From the NCBI GenBank assembly GCA_021777555.1, contig JAJYDK010000005.1:1-64000 (forward strand): a stretch of 64,000 bases of DNA, given 5' to 3'. Positions within the stretch are counted from its first letter, which is position 1, and every line of letters starts with the position of its first letter. This stretch comes from Pseudomonadota bacterium (GTDB taxonomy: Bacteria > Pseudomonadota > Gammaproteobacteria > Steroidobacterales > Steroidobacteraceae). A program made the translations under genes and the position numbers. Below are positions 8,644-19,549 of the stretch, in pieces. The notes beneath the pieces were generated by a model. It had not been told where the DNA came from. It was given only the letters and a program-made list of their open reading frames with translations, and searched no databases.

Positions 8644-9299
8644 AGACCCCTGAGGGCCGCTTCCAGGCGCTCTGAGACCGCCTCGACATCGCCCTCGGCC
8701 TCGATCGTGTGCAGCAGGCCCTGCGCGCGGTAGTAATCGATCAGGGGCCGGGTCTGCGCCTCGTAGACCCGCAGCCGCTCGGCCACGGTCGCCTCGTTGT
8801 CATCCGGTCGCTGGAACAGGCGATGCGGCTGCCCGGTCTTCGGGCACAGCTCGCTCTCCGCCAGCTGCCGGGGCGCGGTGAGCAGATTCAGCACCTTACC
8901 GCAGTCGGAACAGGTGCGGCGACCGGCGATTCGGCGAGACAGCTCGCCGTAATCGACATTCATCTGCACCACCGCGTCGAGCGGCTGACCGATCTGTCGC
9001 AGCAGCGCATCGAGCGCGCCCGCCTGGGCGAGGTTACGGGGAAATCCGTCGAGAATGAACCCGCCGGCGGTATCGGAATCCGTGAGACGCTCGCGGATCA
9101 TGCCGAGCACGATCTGGTCATCGACCAGCCGGCCGGCGGTCATCGCCTCCTTGGCCGCAAGACCGAGCGGGGTCCCCTTCGCCACCGCGGCCCGCAGCAG
9201 ATCGCCCGTGGAGACCTGCGGAATGCCGTGCTGCTCGACCAGGCGCTGAGACTGCGTGCCCTTCCCCGAACCCGGGGCCCCCAACAGGACGATGCGCAT
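8640..9299 (-). CDS. adk: adenylate kinase
   Basis: A 219-residue adenylate kinase (ATP + AMP = 2 ADP), long-lid form. It shows the P-loop GAPGSGKGTQ at residues 7-16, STGDLLR in the AMP site, DGFPRN near 84 and the lid end RPDDNEATV. The lid holds CSDC and a third Cys in SELCPKTG, but I do not see a complete four-ligand Cys4 or Cys3-Asp zinc site, so metal binding is uncertain. In this organism the enzyme sits beside a PPi-dependent phosphofructokinase and a proton-pumping pyrophosphatase, a cluster concerned with phosphoanhydride balance. Confidence 0.96.
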   Translation of the reverse strand: MRIVLLGAPGSGKGTQSQRLVEQHGIPQVSTGDLLRAAVAKGTPLGLAAKEAMTAGRLVDDQIVLGMIRERLTDSDTAGGFILDGFPRNLAQAGALDALLRQIGQPLDAVVQMNVDYGELSRRIAGRRTCSDCGKVLNLLTAPRQLAESELCPKTGQPHRLFQRPDDNEATVAERLRVYEAQTRPLIDYYRAQGLLHTIEAEGDVEAVSERLEAALRGL

Positions 9300-9461
9300 G
9301 AGTATGATTAATCGATGCCGAAAGGTTAGGCACCTTACCGGGGCCGAGGAACCGGGTCAAACCCCGCGCGGCCGACCCCACGGCCGGCACCCCGCGGGCG
9401 CGCGGCTGCGCTATCCTTCTCAACTCACTCGAGGCAGATTCACGAGCAGCGGCCACTTGCC

Positions 9462-10733
9462 ATGAAGAAGATCGCCAGGAAGAACGCCTTCTATGCCCAG
9501 TCCGGCGGGGTCTCGGCAGTCATCAATGCCTCCGCGTGCGGAGTCATCGAGACCGCGCTGAAGCAGTCCAGACACATCGCCAAGGTGTACGCGGGGCGTG
9601 ATGGCATCATCGGCGCCCTCACCGAGGATCTGATCGATGTCGGCCGCGAGAGCCCGGCGGTGATCCGGGGCCTGCGGCACACCCCGGGGGGCGCCTTCGG
9701 ATCGGCGCGCTTCAAGCTCAAGAGCATCGAGCAGAACCGGGCCGAGTACGAGCGCCTGATCGAGGTGTTTCGCGCCCACGACATCGGCTATTTCTTCTAC
9801 AACGGCGGCAATGACTCGATGGACACCGCGCACAAGGTGTCGCAGATCGGCGAGGCGCTCGGCTACCCCATCACCTGCATCGGGGTCCCGAAAACGGTCG
9901 ACAACGATCTGCCGCACACGGACTGCTGTCCGGGGTTCGGCTCCGTAGCCAAGTACGTCGCCGTTTCGACGCGCGAAGCGGCCCTGGATGTGGCATCCAT
10001 GGCGCGCACCTCGACCAAGGTGTTCGTATTCGAGGTCATGGGGCGGCACGCGGGCTGGATCGCGGCCGCCGCCGGACTCGCCGGTCGCAAATCCGGCGAG
10101 CCGCCGCACATCATCCTATTCCCGGAGATCCCCTTCGAGCAGGAACGCTTTCTCGAGCGCGTCAGGCAATGCGTCACCGATTACGGCTACTGCGTGGTGG
10201 CCGTATCCGAAGGGACCGCTTTCGCAGACGGCCGGTTCCTTGCCGACGCCGGCACCAAGGACGCCTTCGGACACACGCAGCTCGGAGGGGTCGCACCCGT
10301 GGTGGCGGACATGGTCCGCCAGCGTCACGGATACAAGTATCACTGGGCCGTGGCCGACTACCTGCAGCGCTCGGCCCGCCACATTGCATCGAAAGTTGAC
10401 GTCGAGCAGGCCTACGCGGTCGGCAAAGCCGCGGTGGAGCTGGCGGTCAAGGGACACAGCGCGGTCATGCCGACCATCGTCCGCAAGAGCTCCAAGCCCT
10501 ACAAGTGGACCATAGGCCACGTGCCCTTGAGCGAAGTGGCCAACCGCGAGAAGAAGGTTCCGCGCGAATACATCACTCCCGACGGATTCGGCATCACCGA
10601 GGCCTGCCGCCGCTATCTCGCGCCCCTGGTGGCCGGGGAGGCCTATCCGCCGTACCGGGACGGGCTGCCGGAATACGTGCGCATCAAGGGCGCGCCGGTT
10701 CGCCGGAAGCTGAACACGGAGTTCAAGATCTAA
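9462..10733 (+). CDS. pfp: 6-phosphofructokinase, pyrophosphate-dependent type
   Basis: A 423-residue phosphofructokinase of the long bacterial PPi-using clade. Diagnostic blocks are YNGGNDSMDTAHKV near residue 110 (the GGxDS region that sets the phosphoryl donor), GVPKTVDNDLPHTDCCPGFG (PKTxDND catalytic loop) near 145, and EVMGRHAGWIAAAAGLA near 190. It phosphorylates fructose 6-phosphate with PPi and can run in reverse. An ATG with a short purine stretch lies at 9462. hppA, encoding a PPi-hydrolysing proton pump, follows on the same strand after 157 bp, so the two compete for or share the PPi pool. Donor specificity is inferred from the motif and not measured. Confidence 0.88.
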   Translation: MKKIARKNAFYAQSGGVSAVINASACGVIETALKQSRHIAKVYAGRDGIIGALTEDLIDVGRESPAVIRGLRHTPGGAFGSARFKLKSIEQNRAEYERLIEVFRAHDIGYFFYNGGNDSMDTAHKVSQIGEALGYPITCIGVPKTVDNDLPHTDCCPGFGSVAKYVAVSTREAALDVASMARTSTKVFVFEVMGRHAGWIAAAAGLAGRKSGEPPHIILFPEIPFEQERFLERVRQCVTDYGYCVVAVSEGTAFADGRFLADAGTKDAFGHTQLGGVAPVVADMVRQRHGYKYHWAVADYLQRSARHIASKVDVEQAYAVGKAAVELAVKGHSAVMPTIVRKSSKPYKWTIGHVPLSEVANREKKVPREYITPDGFGITEACRRYLAPLVAGEAYPPYRDGLPEYVRIKGAPVRRKLNTEFKI

Positions 10734-10890
10734 CCTGGGCGCTGTCACAGATTGCGGCGCCGCCGCCCGGAAACGCGGCCGTGGAGCGGGCAAGGACTTG
10801 CCTGCGGCGTTCCGGTCGCAGAATCGTCGACCGGATCGAGAATGCTTTCCATAGTCGTATCCACATTGATTTCACGGGGGAGGTAACTTG

Positions 10891-12951
<2,061 letters not shown>

Positions 12952-12958
12952 GTATCGA

Positions 12959-12992
12959 TCGGCCCGGAGCCGCCCACGGCGCTCCGGGCCGA
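12959..12992 (+). terminator. probable terminator hairpin after hppA
   Basis: A perfect 12-bp inverted repeat (TCGGCCCGGAGC / GCTCCGGGCCGA) with a 10-nt loop begins 8 bases after the hppA stop. There is no T-run behind it, so termination may be weak or factor-assisted; it could also protect the mRNA 3' end. Confidence 0.65.
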
Positions 12993-13112
12993 CGCACACG
13001 CATCATGCGTGGCCGGCACGGCGCCGGAGCCGATGGATCGGGTCCCCACCGAACAGTCACAGGCGATATCCGGACAGCGCCCTGCGCCCCGGACGGCTTT
13101 GCGCCAATCGAC

Positions 13113-13655
13113 TCAGGCGCGGCCGACGTGCGTCTCGGTCAACACGGCGCTCACCAGGCGGTTCAAGCGCTCGCAGTACGCGGCAACCGGCGCTTCGGAC
13201 TCGGCCTGTTTGCCGATCAGCGCCACACGAATGTCGACCAGGCGGCGCTGGATGCGCTCATCGACCGTCATGGATCTGCAGATGAGTGCGCTGACACACG
13301 CCGTGATCTCGGCATCCAGGGCCCGAGCGTCGCTGCCCGCGATCTCGACTCCCGCGAGCTCGCTCGGACAGCCTGCGGCCAGATGTTCACACCATAAACG
13401 GGCAAGCTGCATAGGCTTCCGGCGTCCCAGCCACTCGTTCTCGTAGTGAAACGGGCGACCTTCATACCACGCCCGCGCGCAACTTGCACCGTGGATTTCT
13501 TGACTTGGTCGCTCCCGGCGTGTTGGGGCAGACCTACAGGCCGACGCGCGAGACTGCGTCCAGAAGCATAACCGATTGATACTGAAGAGCGTGCCGCGGC
13601 AGATGCCGCGTTGTTTTTCCGCAGCCGCGGCCTCGGGAACGGCGGCAGACTTCAC
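13113..13655 (-). CDS. hypothetical protein, uncertain
   Basis: An open frame of up to 180 residues that I do not recognise. The last 120 or so residues look protein-like (AWYEGRPFHYENEWLGRRKP, then a helical stretch VDERIQRRLVDIRVALIGKQ), with many Cys (about ten in the whole frame). The N-terminal third looks like translated non-coding DNA. A shorter form from ATG 13412 (99 residues) is possible. There is no membrane segment, no signal peptide and no clear neighbour link. It may be a lineage-specific small protein or a chance frame; the reading on the other strand here is less convincing. Confidence 0.35.
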   Translation of the reverse strand: MKSAAVPEAAAAEKQRGICRGTLFSINRLCFWTQSRASACRSAPTRRERPSQEIHGASCARAWYEGRPFHYENEWLGRRKPMQLARLWCEHLAAGCPSELAGVEIAGSDARALDAEITACVSALICRSMTVDERIQRRLVDIRVALIGKQAESEAPVAAYCERLNRLVSAVLTETHVGRA

Positions 13656-13890
13656 GGGATGCGCCCCGGCAAACGGCGCGTACCCCGCCTCAACGGCGCG
13701 GCACCCACTTCACCCGGGACCTCGTTGCTCATCCCTCATGGACATCGAGTACACTGCGGCCGTCGCGCCTCGCTCTACGAGAAATCAGCCTCCGTCGCGA
13801 ATGCGCGGCGACTGGCCGGAGGCTCCTTAGCCCGCGCGGAACAGCACTCGCGCGAGGGAGTGGGCCGTGGAACCCGCAGAACGATTTCCA

Positions 13891-14283
13891 ATGCACAAAA
13901 CCGACGAGGAATGGCGGCGGATGCTCACCGCCGAGCAGTACCGCGTGATGCGGCGGCACGGCACCGAGCGCGCGGGCAGCAGTGAGCTCAATGACGAGCA
14001 CCGGCCCGGCGCTTTCCATTGCGCCGCCTGCGGAGCCGCGCTGTTCGATTCGCGGGCGAAGTTTGACAGCGGCACCGGCTGGCCGAGTTTCCTCCAGCCT
14101 CGCGATGGGGCGATCGGGACGCGGGAGGACCGCAACCTTTTCATGAAACGCACCGAGGTGCACTGCGCGCACTGCGGCGGGCACCTGGGACACGTGTTCC
14201 CCGACGGACCGAAACCGACCGGCATGCGCTACTGCATGAATGGGGTGGCGTTGAGGTTCACTGCCGATCCTGACGGCAAGTGA
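13891..14283 (+). CDS. msrB: peptide-methionine (R)-S-oxide reductase
   Basis: A 130-residue MsrB that reduces the R-epimer of methionine sulfoxide in proteins. The zinc site is formed by CAACG near residue 42 and CAHCG near 91. FDSGTGWPSF near 56 is the substrate pocket block, with no resolving Cys at the GTGW position. RYCMNGVALRF near 115 carries the catalytic Cys. ATG 13891 gives the usual family start (HKTDEEWRRMLTAEQ); a GTG at 13867 would add eight residues. It stands alone between a doubtful gene and a convergent signalling gene. Confidence 0.93.
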   Translation: MHKTDEEWRRMLTAEQYRVMRRHGTERAGSSELNDEHRPGAFHCAACGAALFDSRAKFDSGTGWPSFLQPRDGAIGTREDRNLFMKRTEVHCAHCGGHLGHVFPDGPKPTGMRYCMNGVALRFTADPDGK

Positions 14284-14331
14284 CAGCCGGCAGCCGCCGC
14301 GATCGCCGGGGCCGCGGCCCGGTCCAGTCGC

Positions 14332-16623
14332 TCAGGCGGCGAGCGGCAGAAGTTTGGGCCTGGCGATCGCATAGCCCTGCAGATAGTCGATGCCCATGCG
14401 CCGCGCCACCTCGAGCGCGGCGTTGTCTTCGACCTGTTCGGCGATCACCTTGAAATTCAAGGTTCGCGCAAGCTCGATCATCGCGCTGACCATCGCCTGG
14501 TTCACCGAGTCGTGCGACAGGTTGCGGATGAACGAGCCGTCTATTTTCAGGTAATCCATCGGCAGGCTCCTCAGATTCGAGAACGACCCGACTCCGGAGC
14601 CAAAATCATCGAGCGCGAAGCGGCAGCCCATGCCGTGCAGCACGCCGACGAAGCGCCGCGCATGCTCCAGATTGGCCACCACCGATGACTCGCTGAGCTC
14701 GAAACACACCTGTGGGGGTTGCACCCCCGTACTGTCGAGACATTCGACCACGAACTCGAGGAAGCTCTCGTCCCCGAGCGTCTGACCCGAGATGTTGATG
14801 GCCACACAGTGCCCCGGGGCCACGTGCAGCGCGCCGCGGCCAAGCGCCGTCAGGGTCGTCTGCACGACCCAGCGGTCGACGAACCCCATCAGCCGATAGC
14901 GCTCGGCTGCGCGCACGAATTCCGCGGGCGATACCGCCTCGCCGCCCTCATCCTCCAGGTGCACGAAGATCTCCATGACCGGTCCCGCGGTGTCGTCCCC
15001 GTAAGCGGCCACGATCGGCTGCTGATAGAGCTGGAACCGGTTCTCCCTGAGCGCCACCTGCAGCTTCTGCAGCCACTGGATCTCGCCGCTGTGACGGGCG
15101 AGCACTTCGTCGCGCGCCGAATACACCGCCACCTTTCCCGACCCCTGCTTCTTCGCGACATAACAGGCCGAGTCCGCCGCCGCCAGCAGCTCCTCGATCG
15201 TGCCGCTCTCGCGCGAGATCTCCACCAGGCCGACCGACACGCCGAGGTTGAACAGCTTGTCCCGCCAGACGAAGCGGTGATCGCCCACTGCATGACACAC
15301 GTCGTCGGCGATCTGCCGCGCCTTGTCGAGCGGGCAGCCGATGAGCAACATGCCGAATTCGTCGCCACCCAGGCGGGCCACGGTGTCGCTGTCGCGCACG
15401 GCATCGCGCAAAACCTTGGCGACCTCGCGCAGAACGCTGTCGCCGGCCAGATGGCCGCTGGTGTCATTGACGACCTTGAAGCGGTCGAGATCGAGACAAC
15501 ACAGGACGTGCTGGCCGTCGCCGCGGTAGCCGCTCTCGGCCGCCTCCTGCAGTCGTCGCTCGAATTCGTGGCGATTCACCAGACCGGTGAGCGCATCATG
15601 GGTCGCCTGGTAGGACATCTGGCGGGCGATGCCGCGCAGCTCCGACACATCGTGCAGTAGCACGAGGGCGCCGGTCAGCCGGCCCGCGGCGTCGCGCACG
15701 GGCGAAGCTGACAGCTCGATCGAGCGCTCGCTGCCGTCGGTGCGCGAGACGAGCAACGCCCGCCGCCCGAGGTTGACCGCGACACCGCTTGCAAGCGTTT
15801 GGCGGATCGGTTCGGCGAGCAGCCGCCGGTCGGTCTCCTCGACCAGGCTCATGATCTCATCGAGCCCCTTGCCAAGCGCCTGCGAGGCGGGTGTCGCCGA
15901 GAGTCGCTCGGCCGAGGCGTTGAGATAGGTAATGGCGCCGGAGACATCGGTAACGATGACCGCCTCCGCCAGCTGATCCAGTGTCGAGTAGTGGCGAAGG
16001 GCCGGTGCGCTGAGCCCGGAACCCGATGACTCCGGGGGCTGCGCGGGAACGATCTCCGTTCCCGTCATCAGCAGCGCGCGGCCGCCCTCGTACTCGATGA
16101 GCTCCGAGGAGATCTCCAGGCGGCTGAGCCCGTCGCGTCCCGGCACCTCCACCTCGTAACGCCCGGCGGCCGGTTCACCGGTGAGATGGCGATGGATCGT
16201 TTCCTTCACCAGATCGGCGTATTCCGGGGCCACCAGATCCGCCAACGGCCGGCCCACCAGCTCCGTCCGATCCTTGCCCACCAGCTCCGCGAATTGACGA
16301 TTCGCATAAAGGATGACTTCGCGGTGCACCAGCACGACTTGATAGATGCGCTCGCCGAGGGAGGTGAAGAGATCGGGAGCCTTTCCGCGTGTTCCCTCGG
16401 GTGGATGCGCCACCAATTGGTTGATCGCCGAAATGAGCCCTGTGAGATGATCGGGCCCGACGCCTTCGATCCGCCCGGCATTCCTGCCGCGGGCGATGTG
16501 CTGGATTTGCCGGGAGAGGTGGTCGATCGAGCGCAGATCGCGGCGCCGCAGCTGGTAGATCCAAAGCAACGAAAATGCGGCCGCGGCGAGCACGACCAGG
16601 AGGCTTAGGGGCCCGATCGACAT
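14332..16623 (-). CDS. membrane-anchored PAS-PAS-GGDEF-EAL protein (cyclic di-GMP turnover)
   Basis: A 763-residue sensor. One N-terminal membrane segment (about residues 5-24) is followed by PAS-like regions at about 90-195 and 212-330, a GGDEF domain at about 340-505 and an EAL domain at about 515-760. The cyclase site is intact (ARLGGDEF at 416-423) and an inhibitory RxxD (RDSD, 410-413) precedes it. In the EAL domain the signature itself reads EIF (551-553), but the other catalytic blocks remain: NIS, ELSE, LDDFGSG, DYLKIDG and IAEQVE. The enzyme could therefore make c-di-GMP, degrade it, or both, under control of a PAS ligand. Monocistronic, convergent with msrB. Confidence 0.88.
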   Translation of the reverse strand: MSIGPLSLLVVLAAAAFSLLWIYQLRRRDLRSIDHLSRQIQHIARGRNAGRIEGVGPDHLTGLISAINQLVAHPPEGTRGKAPDLFTSLGERIYQVVLVHREVILYANRQFAELVGKDRTELVGRPLADLVAPEYADLVKETIHRHLTGEPAAGRYEVEVPGRDGLSRLEISSELIEYEGGRALLMTGTEIVPAQPPESSGSGLSAPALRHYSTLDQLAEAVIVTDVSGAITYLNASAERLSATPASQALGKGLDEIMSLVEETDRRLLAEPIRQTLASGVAVNLGRRALLVSRTDGSERSIELSASPVRDAAGRLTGALVLLHDVSELRGIARQMSYQATHDALTGLVNRHEFERRLQEAAESGYRGDGQHVLCCLDLDRFKVVNDTSGHLAGDSVLREVAKVLRDAVRDSDTVARLGGDEFGMLLIGCPLDKARQIADDVCHAVGDHRFVWRDKLFNLGVSVGLVEISRESGTIEELLAAADSACYVAKKQGSGKVAVYSARDEVLARHSGEIQWLQKLQVALRENRFQLYQQPIVAAYGDDTAGPVMEIFVHLEDEGGEAVSPAEFVRAAERYRLMGFVDRWVVQTTLTALGRGALHVAPGHCVAINISGQTLGDESFLEFVVECLDSTGVQPPQVCFELSESSVVANLEHARRFVGVLHGMGCRFALDDFGSGVGSFSNLRSLPMDYLKIDGSFIRNLSHDSVNQAMVSAMIELARTLNFKVIAEQVEDNAALEVARRMGIDYLQGYAIARPKLLPLAA

Positions 16624-16829
16624 TCAGCTTCCCTCGGGCGGCAGCATCCGCTTTGCGCCGCGGCTTATTGGAATATTCCCTACCCGGGAACGCGAATGCC
16701 CCGAGCATATCCCATGCCCTGCGGCGTTCTATCGCTATTTCACCATATCTCATCGCAAATCTGCTTGGCAGGATCCTCGAAAACCCTTAATTTCACCCGA
16801 CCCGGGTCCCCGGGGACGCAATAGGTTCA

Positions 16830-17492
16830 ATGGAGCTCCTTTCGATGCCGGCCGATGCCCGCGAACAGATGATCGAGCAGCAGGTGCGCGCCTGGGACGT
16901 GCTGGACGAACGCGTCCTCGACACCCTGCGCAGGGTGCCGCGTGAACCCTTCGTCCCGCCGCAGCATCGGTTTCTGGCGCACGCCGATCTGGAGGTTCCC
17001 CTGCCGGGCGGACAACACATGCTCCGCCCCAGCGTGGTCGGACGGCTGCTCCAGGCTCTGGAGCTGAGCGGTACGGAGCGGGTGTTCGAGGTTGGTTCCG
17101 GGTCCGGGTTCGTGACCGCGTGTCTGCGCGCTTCGAGTTCCTCGGTGCATTCGATCGAGATCATTCCGGAGCTGGCGGAATTGGCGCGCCGCAACGTCGC
17201 GACCCTGGGTTTGCGCGACATCGAGATCATCCCCGCAGACGCCATGCGCCACGACCCGCGGTTGCGCTTCGATGCGATCGCCGTCACGGCCGCCTTGCCG
17301 ACTTACGACCGGCGCTTTCAGGACCTGCTCGCGATCGGGGGACGGCTCTTCGTGGTGGTCGGTGAAGCGCCCGTCATGGAGGCGCGGCTCGTGCGCCGGG
17401 TGTCGCAGGACGCCTGGACGGTCGAGAGCCTGTTCGAGACCGTGATCGATCCGCTCATCGACGCCCATCACCCCGTAGAATTCGTCTTTTAG
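16830..17492 (+). CDS. pcm: protein-L-isoaspartate O-methyltransferase family protein
   Basis: A 220-residue SAM-dependent methyltransferase of the PCMT family. It shows the N-terminal EQMIEQQVRAWDVLDERVLD, the FVPPQHR substrate block and the SAM-binding VFEVGSGSGFVTACL near residue 87. The family methylates isoaspartyl residues in damaged proteins for repair. The usual third motif is weak here (PADAM instead of a GDG-like block), so this may be the PCMT-like clade found next to tolC rather than the classic repair enzyme. ATG 16830 or 16845 both fit. tolC follows after a structured leader. Confidence 0.8.
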   Translation: MELLSMPADAREQMIEQQVRAWDVLDERVLDTLRRVPREPFVPPQHRFLAHADLEVPLPGGQHMLRPSVVGRLLQALELSGTERVFEVGSGSGFVTACLRASSSSVHSIEIIPELAELARRNVATLGLRDIEIIPADAMRHDPRLRFDAIAVTAALPTYDRRFQDLLAIGGRLFVVVGEAPVMEARLVRRVSQDAWTVESLFETVIDPLIDAHHPVEFVF

Positions 17493-17591
17493 GCTCAAAG
17501 GTCCGCTCGCGGAGCGGCAGGGAACCCGATGACCCGCGCAATGTGCCTTCCGGGCCGCAACTTCCTGCGGGCTCGCGTGTTTTTGTGGACG

Positions 17592-17660
17592 AAATCGCCG
17601 GGAGCGATTTTGAACAGCGCCATGCGCTGGCCCCGAAGGGGCAACTCCCGGGATGGGAGG
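17592..17660 (+). promoter_or_regulatory. highly foldable tolC leader with competing pairings up to the ribosome-binding site
   Basis: Several perfect complementary segments lie in 69 bases. AAATCG (17592-17597) pairs with CGATTT (17605-17610) and leaves CCGGGAG (17598-17604) in a 7-nt loop. CCGGGAG is exactly complementary to CTCCCGG (17645-17651). Between them sit two hairpins with no gap: CAGCGC/GCGCTG (17615-17629) and GCCCC/GGGGC (17630-17642). CTCCC (17645-17649) can instead pair with GGGAG (17655-17659), which is the tolC ribosome-binding site. So one fold frees and another hides the site. I match it to no named riboswitch class. Function is inference. Confidence 0.5.
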
Positions 17661-17669
17661 AGCAAACCT

Positions 17670-19142
17670 ATGCACGACACGATTCGCCACACGATCCGCC
17701 AATGCACCCGGGCACTGCTGTGCGGGGGTTTCGCGCTCGGACTCTCGGCGACGGCCTCGGCCACCAGCCTCCTCGGCGTGTACCAGGATGCGCTGGCCCA
17801 CGACCCGACGTTCCAGCAGGCATACGCCAACTATGAGGCTGCGCGGGAAGCCCGGCCGGAGGCATTTGCGGCACTGCTGCCGCAGATCACCGGCAGCGCC
17901 GGCAAGAACTGGGATCACACGGCGGGATCCACCGGTCAAATCAGCTCCTCGGCGAGCGGCACTCCGTTTTCCTTCCGCTTCCCGTTCTCGGAGGATACCA
18001 ATGGCAAGCAGTGGAGCCTCAATCTGAGCGCGCCGCTGTTCTCCTGGACGGACTGGATGAACCTCAAGGCCGCCGACAGCCTGGTGGCCGAGGCGGCGGC
18101 AAACTACCGTGCGGCCGCCCAGAGTCTCATCTTGCGCACCGCCACCGCCTACTTCAACGTGCTCTCGGCGGTGGACACCCTGCAGGCGCAGGAATCCTCC
18201 CTCAAGGCCTACACCCTGCAGCTTCAGCAGGCCCAAGAGCGCTTCAAGGTCGGGCTGATCGCCATCACCGACGTCGAGCAGGCGCGCGCGGCGCGTGACA
18301 CGGCGGCCGCCGCGGTGATCACCGCCAAACAGACCCTGGCCAATGCGCAGGACAAGCTCGAAGTGATCACCGGCCGGCAGTATGAGACCCTGGACGAGCC
18401 CGGGGCCGACATGCCGCTCGCCATGCCTCGCCCGGCCAGCCAGAACCAGTGGGTCCAGACTTCGCTGCAGCAGAACCTGACACTCATCGCCAGCCGCCTC
18501 GCGGCGGATGCGGCCCGCCAGAACGTGCGCGCCGCTTTCGGCAGGGATATTCCGACCATCAGTCTGGTGGCCAGCCGCTCCTACACGAACAACAGCTCGA
18601 CCGAGAACGTATTTGGCCAGGTCTTCCACGGCCTCGGGAGCGACATCAACGACCGGCAGATCGGCATCGAGCTTACCTTGCCCATCTTCAGCGGCGGCGG
18701 CGACACTGCCCGCATCCACCAGGCTCAGTACCAGTGGATCGCCACCAAGGACGCAGAGGAGCAGGCGTCCCGCTCGACCGTGCAGCAGGCGCGCGATGCC
18801 TACCTCGGGGTGATCACCGGCATCGCCAACGTGCGGGCGCTGCGCCAGGCGCTCACCTCCAGCCAGACCGCCTACAAGGCGACCGAGGCGGGCTACAAGG
18901 TCGGCACCCAGACCGAGGTGGACGTCCTGAACTCCCTGAGCGCGCTGGTTCTGGCCAAGACCAACTACGCGACCAGCCGCTACAGCTATGTCAACAGCGT
19001 CATCCAGCTGCAGTATGCCGCCGGGACGCTCGACCGCAATATCGTTCAGACGGTGAACGGCTGGCTCACCGCTGAGGTGCCGGTTTCACCGGGAGAGATC
19101 ACCCCGGGAGCGATGACGCCACCGCCCGCGCCGAAAAACTGA
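17670..19142 (+). CDS. tolC: TolC-family outer-membrane channel protein
   Basis: A 490-residue outer-membrane efflux protein, the exit duct for tripartite drug and protein exporters. It has a signal peptide ending near ATASA (residues 25-31), then the mature start SLLGVYQDALAHDPTFQ typical of TolC. Two repeated coiled-coil/beta-barrel halves follow, with the conserved block FKVGLIAITDVEQARAARD in the first and YKVGTQTEVDVLNSLSALV in the second. ATG 17670 follows GGGAGG by 9 bases; reading further upstream adds non-protein-like sequence from the leader. pcm lies upstream on the same strand. Confidence 0.93.
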   Translation: MHDTIRHTIRQCTRALLCGGFALGLSATASATSLLGVYQDALAHDPTFQQAYANYEAAREARPEAFAALLPQITGSAGKNWDHTAGSTGQISSSASGTPFSFRFPFSEDTNGKQWSLNLSAPLFSWTDWMNLKAADSLVAEAAANYRAAAQSLILRTATAYFNVLSAVDTLQAQESSLKAYTLQLQQAQERFKVGLIAITDVEQARAARDTAAAAVITAKQTLANAQDKLEVITGRQYETLDEPGADMPLAMPRPASQNQWVQTSLQQNLTLIASRLAADAARQNVRAAFGRDIPTISLVASRSYTNNSSTENVFGQVFHGLGSDINDRQIGIELTLPIFSGGGDTARIHQAQYQWIATKDAEEQASRSTVQQARDAYLGVITGIANVRALRQALTSSQTAYKATEAGYKVGTQTEVDVLNSLSALVLAKTNYATSRYSYVNSVIQLQYAAGTLDRNIVQTVNGWLTAEVPVSPGEITPGAMTPPPAPKN

Positions 19143-19159
19143 AGGGGGAACGGCTCGGC

Positions 19160-19549
19160 CTACCGATAGTCCTTGTAGGACTTCTCCTCGACCAGTCGCG
19201 AGCCGAGCGCCAGGTTGACGCGTTTCTTGAGCGCCGCGCGCTGATCGTTCTCGATGTAGACCGAGCGCGCCAGCTCGATGAACTGCTGATCGAAAGTCCG
19301 CCGGGCCTCTTTCTCGCGGATGCGGTCCTCGATGTCCCACAGGCGCTCGTTGACGGCCTGCAGCGCCTGCTCGTCCTCCCCGAGATCGGTCTGCCCGCAA
19401 GCCTCTTTCCAGGTGTTCTCGAGCAGATCGAGCTCGAGGCGCACATTGGCGAGCTTCGCCGCATCGCTGATGCGCGCTGACTTGATCCGCAGAATGGTGA
19501 TCTTGTCGAGCAGCTCGCCCGGGGATATCGGCACCAGGATGTCTTTCAT
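19160..19549 (-). CDS. DUF6165 family protein
   Basis: A 129-residue soluble, mostly helical protein matching the DUF6165 pattern: it starts MKDILVPISPGELLDKITIL and has LELDLLENTWKE, VNERLWDIEDRIREKE and FIELARSVYIEND. The biochemical role is not known to me. It overlaps the GT9 gene upstream by 4 bp (stop/start coupling), so it is co-translated with a heptosyltransferase-like enzyme and probably serves LPS or glycan synthesis. Convergent with tolC. Confidence 0.8.
   Translation of the reverse strand: MKDILVPISPGELLDKITILRIKSARISDAAKLANVRLELDLLENTWKEACGQTDLGEDEQALQAVNERLWDIEDRIREKEARRTFDQQFIELARSVYIENDQRAALKKRVNLALGSRLVEEKSYKDYR

Noticed and set aside
13005..13446. Two overlapping plus-strand frames after hppA
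   Set aside because: Low-complexity translations with no domain pattern. The minus-strand frame is slightly more protein-like, and even that is doubtful.
17529..17669. An N-terminal extension of TolC starting at 17529
   Set aside because: It would precede the signal peptide with 47 unrelated residues and runs through the structured leader; the ATG at 17670 has a good ribosome-binding site.
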